This document shows, piece after piece, positions 26,627 to 35,817 of a stretch of 62,983 nucleotides of DNA. The stretch lies in NCBI GenBank assembly GCA_023143455.1, contig JAGLHT010000011.1, positions 1 through 62,983 of the forward strand, given 5' to 3'. Below the pieces are notes generated by a model. The model did no database searches, was not told the DNA's origin, and saw only the letters and a list, made by a program, of their open reading frames with translations. A program made the position numbers and the translations under genes. Within the stretch, counting starts at the first letter, position 1, and each line of letters opens with the position of its first letter. The DNA is from Desulfobacterales bacterium (lineage in GTDB: Bacteria > Desulfobacterota > Desulfobacteria > Desulfobacterales > Desulfobacteraceae).

Positions 26627-28450
26627 TCATTCAGCAATCAGGGGCAGTTGAACAAGAAAGGATGTCCCTTTACCTTCCTTACTTCGAACGCTTATATCTC
26701 CACCATGTTCTTTAATAAACCCATAACATACAGAAAGCCCTAAGCCCACACCTTTAATGCTTTCTGTTTTGGTTGTAAAAAACGAATCAAATATTTTTTC
26801 AATATGTTCTGTTTTTATGCCCATGCCGGTATCAGACACCAAAATCTGCAAATTTGAACCAGCCACTGATGTAATCACCTCCAAAGCTCCACCGTCTGGC
26901 ATAGCATCCATAGCATTGGAAAATAAATTAATAAAGACCTGTCTTAACTGGTCTTTTGATGCCAGAATAATCCCTGGATTTTCAGTCATAGACACTTTCA
27001 ACTTTATACTGTTTTCCTTGAGCCTTTTCTCATACAACATCAGCAATTCATCTAACAAGGTATTAATATCAAGTTTTGCTTTTTCTTCCTGGTCAGGTTT
27101 TGAAAAAGAAAGCATTTTTTTAAGCATGTCTGCCAGACGCATAGTTTCAGACAAAGACATATCCAACAATCTTCTTCTTTTATTCTGGGGAGAAATTTCT
27201 GTTTTCATCAGCTCTAAGGTGTTCATTATACCAAACAAGGGGTTATTTAATTCATGGGCAATCTGAGAAGTCAATCTCCCCATAGCTGCCAATTTTTCAG
27301 ATTGAAGCAAATGCTGCCGTGCTTCACCTAACTGGCGCTCAACTTTTAGCCTATCTTTTAAATCCACAAAAAGAGCCACCGTGGCTATTTCAACATTATT
27401 CTCATCATAAAGAATACTTGCGGACAAGTTACCATCCATGATCTCGCCATTTCCTTTCTCAAACTTTAAAGGATATGAATTCAGTCTTCCCTTACCACCG
27501 AAATCGTCAGCCCTTATCATCTTCATAACTTCTATAGCAATTTCTCTTGAGTAAACCTCCTGAATACTCATTTTCCCTATGACTTCAAAAGCTTTCCAAC
27601 CAAACGCTTCTTCAGCTCCTATATTCCAAAGCATGATCTTCCCTTTTAAGTCCATTGCCATAATGGCATTAGGAGAACATGCAATTATTTTATCTAAAAA
27701 ATCATGGGCTTTTCTAAGTTGATTCTCAATTGTCTTTCGTTGAGTTTGGTCTACAACAATCCCTTCGTATCCAAGAATTTGGTTTTTAGTGTTGTACCTG
27801 ACATTGCTGGTCAGAAGGATATCAACAATGGAGCCGTCCTTTTTTTTCCATTCTACTTCATAATCTATAACACCACCTTCTTTTTCAATGGCTTCCATAT
27901 AATGTTTTCTGGCAGTCGGATTCATATACACGTCCCGTGCAAGATCAAGAGATAAAAACTCTTCTTTATTGTCATACCCCAGAATTATCAGCAAAGCCGG
28001 GTTGACATCCAAAAATCGTCCGTACTTACTGCTGGTAAAAACACCACACCCGGCATGAGCAAATAACCGTTTATAATTATCTTCTGAAAATTTTAACTGA
28101 GCTTTCTGGGCAAGCTCGTGAGACAGATCCTTATATATTGTAAGTTTTGATCGGGTGCCATCCCTGTTTGAAACCGGATGATCAACAACACTAAAGTTTC
28201 GCCCGATAGATTCAATAAAAATTTCATAGCTCCAACTCTCATTATTTTTAAAAACCTTATGATTTTTACACCAAGGACATGGCTCATCTGAGCTGTTTAT
28301 AACCAAGTGACACTTTTTCCCAATACCATCTCCAAATATTTCTTTCATGTATTTATTCATGTATTCTACTGAAAAATTTTCATTGACTACATAGATTCCG
28401 TCATCTAATGCATCCATCGCATCCATTATTCTGAACGTACTATCTGCCAT
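26627..28450 (-). CDS. Soluble PAS histidine kinase with Cys-bearing first PAS
   Basis: 607 residues with no membrane helix. Three PAS-type domains (about 10-125, 130-245, 250-370), HisKA with His399 (AHELNNPLFG) and HATPase (DTGMGI; GVGLGLSV). The first PAS contains KCHLVINSSDEPCPWC, a Cys cluster that could hold an Fe-S centre or sense redox state. No receiver is present; the partner is probably the HTH-receiver gene downstream, which heads the Hdr-MetFV operon. Confidence 0.9.
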   Translation of the reverse strand: MADSTFRIMDAMDALDDGIYVVNENFSVEYMNKYMKEIFGDGIGKKCHLVINSSDEPCPWCKNHKVFKNNESWSYEIFIESIGRNFSVVDHPVSNRDGTRSKLTIYKDLSHELAQKAQLKFSEDNYKRLFAHAGCGVFTSSKYGRFLDVNPALLIILGYDNKEEFLSLDLARDVYMNPTARKHYMEAIEKEGGVIDYEVEWKKKDGSIVDILLTSNVRYNTKNQILGYEGIVVDQTQRKTIENQLRKAHDFLDKIIACSPNAIMAMDLKGKIMLWNIGAEEAFGWKAFEVIGKMSIQEVYSREIAIEVMKMIRADDFGGKGRLNSYPLKFEKGNGEIMDGNLSASILYDENNVEIATVALFVDLKDRLKVERQLGEARQHLLQSEKLAAMGRLTSQIAHELNNPLFGIMNTLELMKTEISPQNKRRRLLDMSLSETMRLADMLKKMLSFSKPDQEEKAKLDINTLLDELLMLYEKRLKENSIKLKVSMTENPGIILASKDQLRQVFINLFSNAMDAMPDGGALEVITSVAGSNLQILVSDTGMGIKTEHIEKIFDSFFTTKTESIKGVGLGLSVCYGFIKEHGGDISVRSKEGKGTSFLVQLPLIAE

Positions 28451-28815
28451 GCACCTCTCCTTATGATATGAATTTCAGTCAAAGGGTTTTAAACTATCCA
28501 TGTACTATTCTTTTTTGATAGACTATTTACAAGGCAAAAGCAATAAGAGTTTCTGCAATGCATCCTCATGAGACAAAAATTCGTTTGAAAAATGGACTTA
28601 CGGACAGGGTTAAAATAATTCATTGATCTAAATTGAAAAACTTGATAAACTGAAAATGTTATATCATCGAACTGAACCTATCTTGTAAACTGGTTGCCAA
28701 TCTCCACAACTCCATTACCTTTCAATTGATTTTGTTGCACAGTCTGTGCCAAAACTTTTTTATCAATACAGTAGTTGTAAAAAATGGCAACAATTGTAAA
28801 AAAAAGGAGGACAGC
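28451..28815. other. Divergent intergenic region with FNR-like half site
   Basis: No gene recognised. TTGATCTAAATTGA (28623-28636) matches 12 of 14 positions of the perfect box at 37483. It could serve either the kinase (minus) or the ABM gene (plus). Confidence 0.35.
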
Positions 28816-29142
28816 ATGGCAGTTACAATTTTTATCAAACGAACATTAAAAAGCGAAACTATTACAAGTCAGTTAGCCCCTTTACTAATACAACTCAGGT
28901 CCAAAGCAACGGTTCAGCCAGGGTTTCTCACCTCTCAAACCTTCAGTTGTCTAGAGCGTAAAAATGAATTTCTTATCATAAGCTCCTGGGACTCCCTTGA
29001 AAGCTGGAATAAATGGATGCACAACGAAGAACGCCTGGCAATCCAGCGCCAGGTAGATGAATTGCTAAAAGAAAAAACTCTTTACCAGTATTATGAACCT
29101 GTTGCAGGTACTATTCCTCCAATCTTCCGCCCTAAAAAATGA
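28816..29142 (+). CDS. Antibiotic-biosynthesis-monooxygenase (ABM) fold protein
   Basis: 108 residues from the ATG with a strong AGGAGG site; an earlier in-frame ATG has no such site. It has the dimeric alpha-beta ABM fold (QPGFLTSQTFSCLERKNEFLIISSWDSLESWNKWMHNEER). These proteins act as small oxygenases or heme/quinone-binding proteins; the substrate is unknown. Confidence 0.8.
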   Translation: MAVTIFIKRTLKSETITSQLAPLLIQLRSKATVQPGFLTSQTFSCLERKNEFLIISSWDSLESWNKWMHNEERLAIQRQVDELLKEKTLYQYYEPVAGTIPPIFRPKK

Positions 29143-29201
29143 TGGGGGTTTTTCAAATTGATCAGAGTTGCATGATCTAAATTAACAATATACTATGTAG
29201 T

Positions 29202-29873
29202 ATGATTCCATGGGAAGAGATAGACCGGGCAAAAATCCCCGGGCATAAAGGAGAAGTAACACTAAGGAGACGGGGCTCTGAGTTCTCAATTCGAACTCTT
29301 GACACAGAGCTTATGAACAGCCGTCTCCATGGTTCTGAAGATGCATTGGCTGAGCTTACCTGTAATCGTGTTGAAAAATCAAACCTGAAGATTCTCATTG
29401 GAGGGCTTGGCATGGGATATACTCTGGCTGCAGCGATAAAGCAATCAGAACCAGATACATTAATCACTGTATCTGAGCTGATTCCCGCTGTAGCCAAATG
29501 GAATAGAGAACACTTAGGACACCTTGCCGGAATGCCATTAGATAATCCACGAGTAACTTTAAGAGTAGAAGATATAGCAAAAACCATTGGAAAGAAAAAA
29601 TCAGCCTGGGATGTTATACTGCTTGATGTAGACAATGGTCATGAGGGACTTACCCAAAAAACCAATGACCGCCTTTACAATAAAGCAGGTCTAAAAAAAT
29701 CCTTTTCTGCTCTTTGCCCCAAAGGGATTTTGGGGATATGGTCCTCAAATGATGATGAAGCATTCACCCGTCGCCTGAAACAGGTGGGATTTCAGGTGCA
29801 AACCAAAAGCATACGAGCCCGCAAATCAAAAAAAAACAGCAGGCACACAATCTGGCTTGCAGAAAAACCATAA
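29202..29873 (+). CDS. Spermidine-synthase-like Rossmann protein
   Basis: 223 residues. The conserved start (MIPWEEIDRAKIPG..RRGSEFSIRT..ELMNSRLHGSEDALAEL) and ILIGGLGMGYT (SAM-like glycine loop), then LLDVDNG, define the spermidine-synthase-like family of unknown reaction. A real SpeE lies elsewhere in the window, so this is not the main enzyme. The ATG lies in a 14-nt palindrome (ATACTATGTAGTAT, 29190-29203), with no good ribosome site. Confidence 0.8.
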   Translation: MIPWEEIDRAKIPGHKGEVTLRRRGSEFSIRTLDTELMNSRLHGSEDALAELTCNRVEKSNLKILIGGLGMGYTLAAAIKQSEPDTLITVSELIPAVAKWNREHLGHLAGMPLDNPRVTLRVEDIAKTIGKKKSAWDVILLDVDNGHEGLTQKTNDRLYNKAGLKKSFSALCPKGILGIWSSNDDEAFTRRLKQVGFQVQTKSIRARKSKKNSRHTIWLAEKP

Positions 29874-29891
29874 TATAAAAGGAATCCCTAA

Positions 29892-30089
29892 ATGAATGAC
29901 GGAACAAAAAGAATTGATATTTTAGCCGGCTTAAAAGTTTCCATTGTATTAAAGCAGGATCAAAAAACTGGAAAGCTAACCAAAGGAATTGTCAAGGATA
30001 TCCTGACCAATTCAGCCAATCACCATCATGGAATCAAGGTTCGCCTGGAAGATGGGCATGTCGGGAGAGTCAAGACAATTCACACCTGA
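29892..30089 (+). CDS. ywbE: YwbE family protein
   Basis: 65 residues, the full family length: DILAGLKVSIVLKQDQKTGKLTKGIVKDILTNSANHHHGIKVRLEDGHVGRVK. A small SH3-like protein of unknown function. It begins 18 nt after the previous gene and overlaps the convergent kinase by 10 nt. Confidence 0.9.
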   Translation: MNDGTKRIDILAGLKVSIVLKQDQKTGKLTKGIVKDILTNSANHHHGIKVRLEDGHVGRVKTIHT

Positions 30090-31288
30090 TTTCTAATGTT
30101 ACCTAAAAGCTGGTGTAGTAATTTTAAAGCTTCATTACTTTTTACAGGTTTCATTAAAAAACCATCAATTCCTTTATCACCATAATTATCTTTGTTAATT
30201 TGTTCACTATAACCTGTACATACGATGACAGGAATCTCAGGTCTGATCTGCTTGATATTCATTGCCAACGCCAGACCTGTCATGTCAGGCATTGCCATAT
30301 CACATATGACAATATCAAAAATTTCCGGGGCGGCTTTAAATTTATCCAGCGCATCAAGGCTGCTGACAAAAGATGTGACACTGTACCCATACCGTTTAAA
30401 AGTCTCTTTCTGGATATCTACAATATAGGGATCATCATCTACAAAAAGGATTGATCCAAAACCATACAAATCTTTTTGCTTGTCATTTCTGGATGACGGA
30501 GTGTAAAAAGGAACAAAACTTCTGGGGATGTAAGCCCGGAAAAGACTTCCCTTACCAATATTACTAGTAAAGCGGATTTCTCCCCCATATTTTTTTACAA
30601 TATCAGAAACAACAGAAAGTCCAAGTCCTGTTCCTGTTCTTTTGGTTGTAAAATAAGGATCGAATATTTTGTTTATGATAGATGCGTCCACTCCAGGTCC
30701 GGTATCAGCAACACTCAAGCAGACGTAAGCACCAGGGTTCAGATTCAACTCTTCATTGGTTTCTTTGGTAACTATAACCTCATTTAGCGTAACATCAAGA
30801 ATCCCTCCATCATGTTCCATTGCAGACGCAGCATTGGTAATCAGGTTCATGGCAATTTGATAAATATTAGTGGGGTCTGCCATAACCGGACCGCAATCAT
30901 TGTTAATAGCCTGGGTAATCTTGATTGTTGCAGGCAGACTTGCCCTGCTTAATTTTAATACTTCTTTAACAAGATGCTGCATTTTAATAGAACTTACCTC
31001 AGAATCTTTCTTGTGACTGAAACTGAGAATCTGTTTCACCAGTCCACTGGCCCTGTTAGCACCCTTGAGAATATTTTTAAGGGCTTTTTGAAGTTTTTGT
31101 TCAGAAATAGTATCTGCAATCAGAATTTCGAGACTGCCAATGATAGGGTGAAGGATATTATTGAAATCATGGGCAATGCCGCTTGCAAGTACACCAATTG
31201 CCTCCATCTTTTGCGACTGTTGAAGCTGTTGCTTCAATCGAATATTTTCCTGCTTAATCTGTGTCAACTCTCTGATATCATGGCGCAT
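30080..31288 (-). CDS. Hybrid histidine kinase (HisKA-HATPase-REC), no sensor domain
   Basis: 402 residues: a short coiled coil, HisKA with His40 (SGIAHDFNNILHP), HATPase (DTGPGVD; GTGLGLSVV), then a C-terminal receiver (DIVICDMAMPDMTG). With no input domain, it probably works with a sensor partner elsewhere. Confidence 0.92.
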   Translation of the reverse strand: MRHDIRELTQIKQENIRLKQQLQQSQKMEAIGVLASGIAHDFNNILHPIIGSLEILIADTISEQKLQKALKNILKGANRASGLVKQILSFSHKKDSEVSSIKMQHLVKEVLKLSRASLPATIKITQAINNDCGPVMADPTNIYQIAMNLITNAASAMEHDGGILDVTLNEVIVTKETNEELNLNPGAYVCLSVADTGPGVDASIINKIFDPYFTTKRTGTGLGLSVVSDIVKKYGGEIRFTSNIGKGSLFRAYIPRSFVPFYTPSSRNDKQKDLYGFGSILFVDDDPYIVDIQKETFKRYGYSVTSFVSSLDALDKFKAAPEIFDIVICDMAMPDMTGLALAMNIKQIRPEIPVIVCTGYSEQINKDNYGDKGIDGFLMKPVKSNEALKLLHQLLGNIRNQV

Positions 31289-31793
31289 AAACTTTATTTG
31301 CCTGCTATAAAAGTGAAAAATTTATTAATACAGGTATCTAACCTTAATTGTTTATGAAAAATAATCTACAAACTGGCAATGTTCCGGACGCTACAGTTTG
31401 GTGGATACTAAAAAATCTCGTGTTAATAATACAATATTTTCCCCATGTGCTCGAATTGCTAAAAAACCATATATTAACAAAAGCAATGATTGTGCCAGAC
31501 AACTTTTCCATTTAATACTCAATTAAGTACTTGAATTTATAGCATAAAAATAGTTTTAATCTTGACGGAATGAATAGGAGTTCTATAAAAATGCACAAGT
31601 TTATGGGCGCAGTCTTTATCAATAAAGATTAAAAGATTCATAACTACCTGAAATTGAAGTGGATAAATTGATGCATACAAATAGAGACATTTTGCATATA
31701 TTTATGTGCAGAATATGTAAAGCATGACTCAACAATATTGAAAACAATTAAAAAAAGAGGAGGAACAAATTTTTCACATTTTGCGATTCTGCC
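31289..31793. other. Intergenic region, no gene seen
   Basis: AT-rich. An AGGAGG at 31758-31763 is not followed by a start codon in range. It probably carries the promoter of the minus-strand kinase. Confidence 0.4.
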
Positions 31794-31811
31794 TGCACAT
31801 TAAGGTGTGCA
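31794..31811. promoter_or_regulatory. Candidate enhancer (UAS) dyad
   Basis: TGCACA-TTAAGG-TGTGCA, a perfect 6-bp dyad centred about 130 bp before the predicted start of transcription. That is the usual distance for an NtrC-type activator site. Confidence 0.5.
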
Positions 31812-31906
31812 TCTTACAGGAAATATTTTTTACACTATTTGTTTGCACTGCGAAATAACCCTATAATTTCAAGGTATTATAAAATACTTTACTATAAAAA
31901 AAATAT

Positions 31907-31922
31907 TGGTCCCTGGTTTGCA
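31907..31922 (+). promoter_or_regulatory. Sigma54 (-24/-12) promoter
   Basis: TGG-TCCCTGGTTT-GCAA: GG at 31908-31909 and GC at 31920-31921 with exactly 10 nt between, and the conserved TTGCA at -12. Transcription should begin near 31933. Confidence 0.65.
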
Positions 31923-31990
31923 ATATCAATATTCAACAGAACGATAATTGTATCGTATTTATTAACTTAACAACAAAGTAAAGGAGAACA

Positions 31991-32089
31991 ATGATGAAAA
32001 AATTAATGGTAAGAATACTTGTAATTGGTGTTTTGGTTGTTGGATATGCAATGCCTCTCTTAGCTTGCGGTGGTGGTGGTCCTTTCTAG
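31991..32089 (+). CDS. 32-residue lipoprotein precursor, mature heptapeptide
   Basis: A short unannotated frame with AAGGAG 5 nt upstream. A basic start (MMKKLMVR) and an 18-residue hydrophobic core end in the lipobox LLA-C; what follows is only CGGGGPF and the stop. Signal peptidase II would release a lipid-linked heptapeptide, or the peptide could be cut further. The sigma54 promoter upstream and the terminator downstream make it its own transcription unit. It precedes an oligopeptide-binding lipoprotein and sensor kinase. I do not know a family for it. Peptide signal, small membrane lipopeptide or an unrelated role are all open. Confidence 0.65.
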   Translation: MMKKLMVRILVIGVLVVGYAMPLLACGGGGPF

Positions 32090-32129
32090 AAGTTAAGAAA
32101 CGCGAGTGCTTATTTTTATAGCAGTAAAA

Positions 32130-32160
32130 AAACACGGTTTCAACTAAACCGTGTTTTTTA
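32130..32160 (+). terminator. Rho-independent terminator after the lipopeptide gene
   Basis: AAACACGGTTT, loop CAACT, AAACCGTGTTT, then TTTT. It is placed 40 nt after the stop. Confidence 0.8.
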
Positions 32161-32274
32161 CTTTATTTATACGCCACTATTTTTTGATTTTTATTAAAGC
32201 TTGGACACTTGCATATAAATTGCCTATATGGTAAATTTTCTCCTTTTGAGATATTTGTTGCGTAAGGAGAACAG

Positions 32275-33918
32275 ATGAAGTACTCAGGGCTATTTCTACT
32301 TTTTTTTTCTAGTTTTTTATTTTTAAATCTGGCTGTCCTGTCAAGTTGTTCAAATCAGGAAGAAACAAATCAAACCAATTTATCCGAGCCGATGTTTATC
32401 CAAGGTGGGATTTACCGAGCGCCTTTGTGGAATAACCCTGCCTCTATTGACCCTGCCTATGTTCAAGATCAATATGGTGTATCTATAGTGAAACAGCTCT
32501 TTGACGGACTTGTTCGGTTTGATCACTACCTGTCTATTTTACCAGCTCTGGCAGAGACATGGCAGGTAAAAGAAGAAGGCAAATTATACCGCTTTGTTTT
32601 GAGAAAAAATGCTCAATTCCATAACTTAGACTCTGTCACTTCTGCTGATGTGATTTTTTCTATAAAAAGGCTTCTTCGGTCAGAACCGGCGCCTGCCGTA
32701 CTTCCTCATCTACTCAAAATAGTCGGGGCAAAGGAATACAGAGATGGAACCAAGGAAAATGTTACAGGCATGGTAATAAAAAATAAGAAAGTTTTTACAA
32801 TACGTCTTCAAGAATCCTATGTGCCATTTCTTACTGCGCTTGGCATGTATCAGGCTGCAATCGTTCCTGAAAAAGAGGTGACGAGGCTGGGAAATGATTT
32901 TGGTAAGCGCCCCGTGGGAACTGGTCCATTCAGTTTTACATCCTGGGAGGAGGGAGAATCAATTCGTCTTAAGCGGTTTAAAGAATATTTTGCCGGACCT
33001 GCTTTTCTTGATGAAATCCATTACAAAATCTACTCAGAAAAAAAAGTGCCCGTAGCGTTAGCAGATTTTCAAAATAATAATCTTGAAGAAATGTACGTCC
33101 ACGGTAATGTTAAAGAAAAGCTTGCGAATAAAAAGGGGCTACAATGGATTCACAGGCCTTCTTTAAGTCTTTTTTTTTATGGCATGAATCTTAGACATCC
33201 CAATCTGGCAAATCTTGATCTTCGAAAAGCACTTTCCATTGCCATTGACCGCCAGGCATTTGTCAATAAAGTCTATAAAGGCCAGTTTGAAATTGCCAGA
33301 ACCATTTTACCCCCTGGTATGCCAGGATATAACCCCTTGACCAAAATAGATAATAACAATCCAGATCTTGCCCGCAAGTATTTGGATCAATCCTTTAGCC
33401 ACGCATTGGAAAATCAGCCTGAGCTGGAAATTGTTTCTGCCTTTAAAACTCCCAGAGTAGAGCAGGAAATGATAATGATAAAAAAATTCTGGTCCGCAAT
33501 AGGCATAAAAGTCAGAATAAAATATATTACTGGCTGGGAAAAATTTGAAACCTATCTAAGGTCAGATTCTGTTCAGATATATCGATATGCCTGGTTTGCG
33601 GACATGCCTGACCCGGACAGCTTTTTATATTCCCTTTTTGCTTCTGATTCACCCACCAATTTCATGAATCTTAAGGATGAAAATCTGGATAATATGCTTT
33701 CAAATGCAAGAAGAATTGCAGGCCCGGTTAAGCGGGCAAAGGAATATCAGAAGATCGAAGGGACAATATTGAAGTCTGCCCCCCTGATTCCTCTTTTTTA
33801 CATGAGTGTGGATCGGGTTTATCAATCTTATGTTAAATCCGTGAAAGTAAGTGCACTGGGAGCTCATACCATGTCGCTTAACCAGGTTTGGTTGGACAAA
33901 TCCCAACAAGGCAACTGA
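32275..33918 (+). CDS. Oligopeptide-binding lipoprotein (SBP family 5), orphan
   Basis: 547 residues of the OppA/DppA fold. Lipoprotein signal with VLSSC (Cys25), then ASIDPAYVQDQYGVSIVKQLFDGLVRFD, AETWQVKEEGKLYRFVLRKNAQFHN, VGTGPFSFTSWEEGE, LRKALSIAIDRQAF and a C-terminal DP-rich lobe. It would bind a peptide or similar ligand at the membrane surface. No permease or ATPase gene is near; instead a sensor kinase follows at 19 nt. A sensory (ligand-presenting) role is therefore more likely than transport. A TTGGAC/TATATG pair at 32201-32230 could be its promoter. Confidence 0.9.
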   Translation: MKYSGLFLLFFSSFLFLNLAVLSSCSNQEETNQTNLSEPMFIQGGIYRAPLWNNPASIDPAYVQDQYGVSIVKQLFDGLVRFDHYLSILPALAETWQVKEEGKLYRFVLRKNAQFHNLDSVTSADVIFSIKRLLRSEPAPAVLPHLLKIVGAKEYRDGTKENVTGMVIKNKKVFTIRLQESYVPFLTALGMYQAAIVPEKEVTRLGNDFGKRPVGTGPFSFTSWEEGESIRLKRFKEYFAGPAFLDEIHYKIYSEKKVPVALADFQNNNLEEMYVHGNVKEKLANKKGLQWIHRPSLSLFFYGMNLRHPNLANLDLRKALSIAIDRQAFVNKVYKGQFEIARTILPPGMPGYNPLTKIDNNNPDLARKYLDQSFSHALENQPELEIVSAFKTPRVEQEMIMIKKFWSAIGIKVRIKYITGWEKFETYLRSDSVQIYRYAWFADMPDPDSFLYSLFASDSPTNFMNLKDENLDNMLSNARRIAGPVKRAKEYQKIEGTILKSAPLIPLFYMSVDRVYQSYVKSVKVSALGAHTMSLNQVWLDKSQQGN

Positions 33919-33937
33919 ATAGTTAGAAAGGAGAAGA

Positions 33938-35809
33938 TTGCTCCAATTAAAAAAACCTAAGGGTTTATCCATTGGTAAAGAACAAATAAAGAAAAAAACC
34001 GGATTTGTTTCTCTGCGTTACCGATTTATCTTTATCACCTCAATTATGCTACTGCTTTTACTGACCACTCTTGCTGTGATTCTAGGGACACTTCAAACCC
34101 AGACCATCAGGGCAAAGATTGAAAAACAAGGGCTGGCCATTGCAAATAATCTTGCTGCCATCTCTGTTGATCCCCTGATCACTTATAACTATGTTGCTCT
34201 AGAGAAACTTGCCAATCAGGCAGTAAGTAATCCCGACATCCTTTATGTGATAATCCATGACAAGGAAGGGAGAGTAGCTGGGTACAGCCGTAGACCTGAT
34301 CTCCAGAACAAAATCTTGACTGACAATCTAAGTCTGAGTGCTCTTAGGGTAAAAGGACCTTTGATTTCAGTGAATGTCCCTCAATCCGGCAGCACTTCTG
34401 CCATGGACATAGCGGTGCCTGTATATCTACCCAATTCAGAAAATCGGTGGGGAACCATTAGAGTTTGCTTATCCCTTGAGCTGATGCACCAGCAGATTAG
34501 CCAGACTCTTTGGAGTATTCTAATCCTTGGAATAGTGGCTCTTGCAATTGGCATCCTGACATCCAACTGGGCAGCCCAAAGAGTTACAAGACCCCTGGGA
34601 ACCTTGGTCAAAGCTACAATTGAAGCGGCTCAGGGCAACTTAGAACAAAAAATTTCAATTCATACCCGGGATGAAGTGGAGATTCTGGCATACAACTTTT
34701 CCTTCATGATCCAGGAAATCCTTACTCAGAAACAGCAATTAGAAAACCAGCTCAAAAAAATCAAGCAATTGCAGCAATATACCGAGAAAATTTTAGACAC
34801 AATGAATGACGGACTTCTGGCAGTTGATATGGATGGAGTTGTTATGGCTGTCAATCCCGCTGCCCGTACTATTTTAGATATCCATCACGACCATATCGTA
34901 AAAGGTAATAATGTCCTAGAGCTTTTTAATAAGGACAAGCCGTTTGCGGACTACATACAACAATCCCTTGAAAATCCTTCAGGTAAAAACCAACACGAAA
35001 TCCATCTGCAAAAGAAAGAAGAGACTCGAGTGATCTTGACAGGCACAGGCGTACTTGAATCGGATCAAAAAACCCCAAGACAGATAATATTCAACCTCAA
35101 TGATATTACTGCTTTTAAAAAACTTGAAGCTGAAATCCGCCAGACTCAGAGACTTGCAGACCTGGGAACCTTGGCAGCCGGCATGGCCCATGAAATTCGA
35201 AATCCCCTTTCTGCCATCAAAACCTATGTGGCATTGCTGCCGAAAAAAATTAAAAACCCTGATTTCCTGGAAAAATTTCAAAGAACTGTTCCCAGAGAAA
35301 TCAACCGCCTCAATACTTTAATAGAAGAGCTCTTAGAATTATCAAGGCTTCCAAAATATTATTTTAAACTGACAGATATCCGGGAGTTGCTACTACAAAG
35401 TGTTGAATTGATGGAAGCCCACTTTATGGCCAATAACATAGACTGCCAATGGGAAAATCAAGATGACCTACCCAGCGTCATGGCAGATGCAGATCAGCTT
35501 GTAAAAGTGTTTATAAACCTTATGCAGAATGCTGCCCAGGCAATGCCCAGCGGCGGAGTGATTTCCATTCATACATCCTGTAATAATAGTCAGATAATTA
35601 TAAATTTCCAGGATACCGGTAATGGGTTTTCTCCGGAGCTGGCAGAAAATATTTTCAATCCGTTTTTTACCACCAAAACTAAGGGAACCGGCCTTGGGCT
35701 TGCCATCTCACATAAGGTGGTCTCCGAACATGGGGGACAGATCAAAGCAAAAAGCGAAAAAAATAAGGGCAGTTGTTTTTCAATTAGCCTGCCAAGGAAA
35801 CAACATTAG
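33938..35809 (+). CDS. Membrane sensor kinase (periplasmic-HAMP-PAS-HisKA)
   Basis: 623 residues; TTG start with GGAG about 8 nt upstream. Helix 1 (about 27-50), a roughly 135-residue periplasmic Cache-like domain, helix 2 (about 186-208), HAMP, coiled coil, PAS (about 280-390), HisKA with His418 (AHEIRNPLSAIKTYV) and HATPase (DTGNGFS; GTGLGLAI). Probably co-transcribed with the binding protein, whose ligand complex it may sense. The receiver on the other strand is the likely partner. Confidence 0.92.
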   Translation: MLQLKKPKGLSIGKEQIKKKTGFVSLRYRFIFITSIMLLLLLTTLAVILGTLQTQTIRAKIEKQGLAIANNLAAISVDPLITYNYVALEKLANQAVSNPDILYVIIHDKEGRVAGYSRRPDLQNKILTDNLSLSALRVKGPLISVNVPQSGSTSAMDIAVPVYLPNSENRWGTIRVCLSLELMHQQISQTLWSILILGIVALAIGILTSNWAAQRVTRPLGTLVKATIEAAQGNLEQKISIHTRDEVEILAYNFSFMIQEILTQKQQLENQLKKIKQLQQYTEKILDTMNDGLLAVDMDGVVMAVNPAARTILDIHHDHIVKGNNVLELFNKDKPFADYIQQSLENPSGKNQHEIHLQKKEETRVILTGTGVLESDQKTPRQIIFNLNDITAFKKLEAEIRQTQRLADLGTLAAGMAHEIRNPLSAIKTYVALLPKKIKNPDFLEKFQRTVPREINRLNTLIEELLELSRLPKYYFKLTDIRELLLQSVELMEAHFMANNIDCQWENQDDLPSVMADADQLVKVFINLMQNAAQAMPSGGVISIHTSCNNSQIIINFQDTGNGFSPELAENIFNPFFTTKTKGTGLGLAISHKVVSEHGGQIKAKSEKNKGSCFSISLPRKQH

Positions 35810-35817
35810 CGATTATT

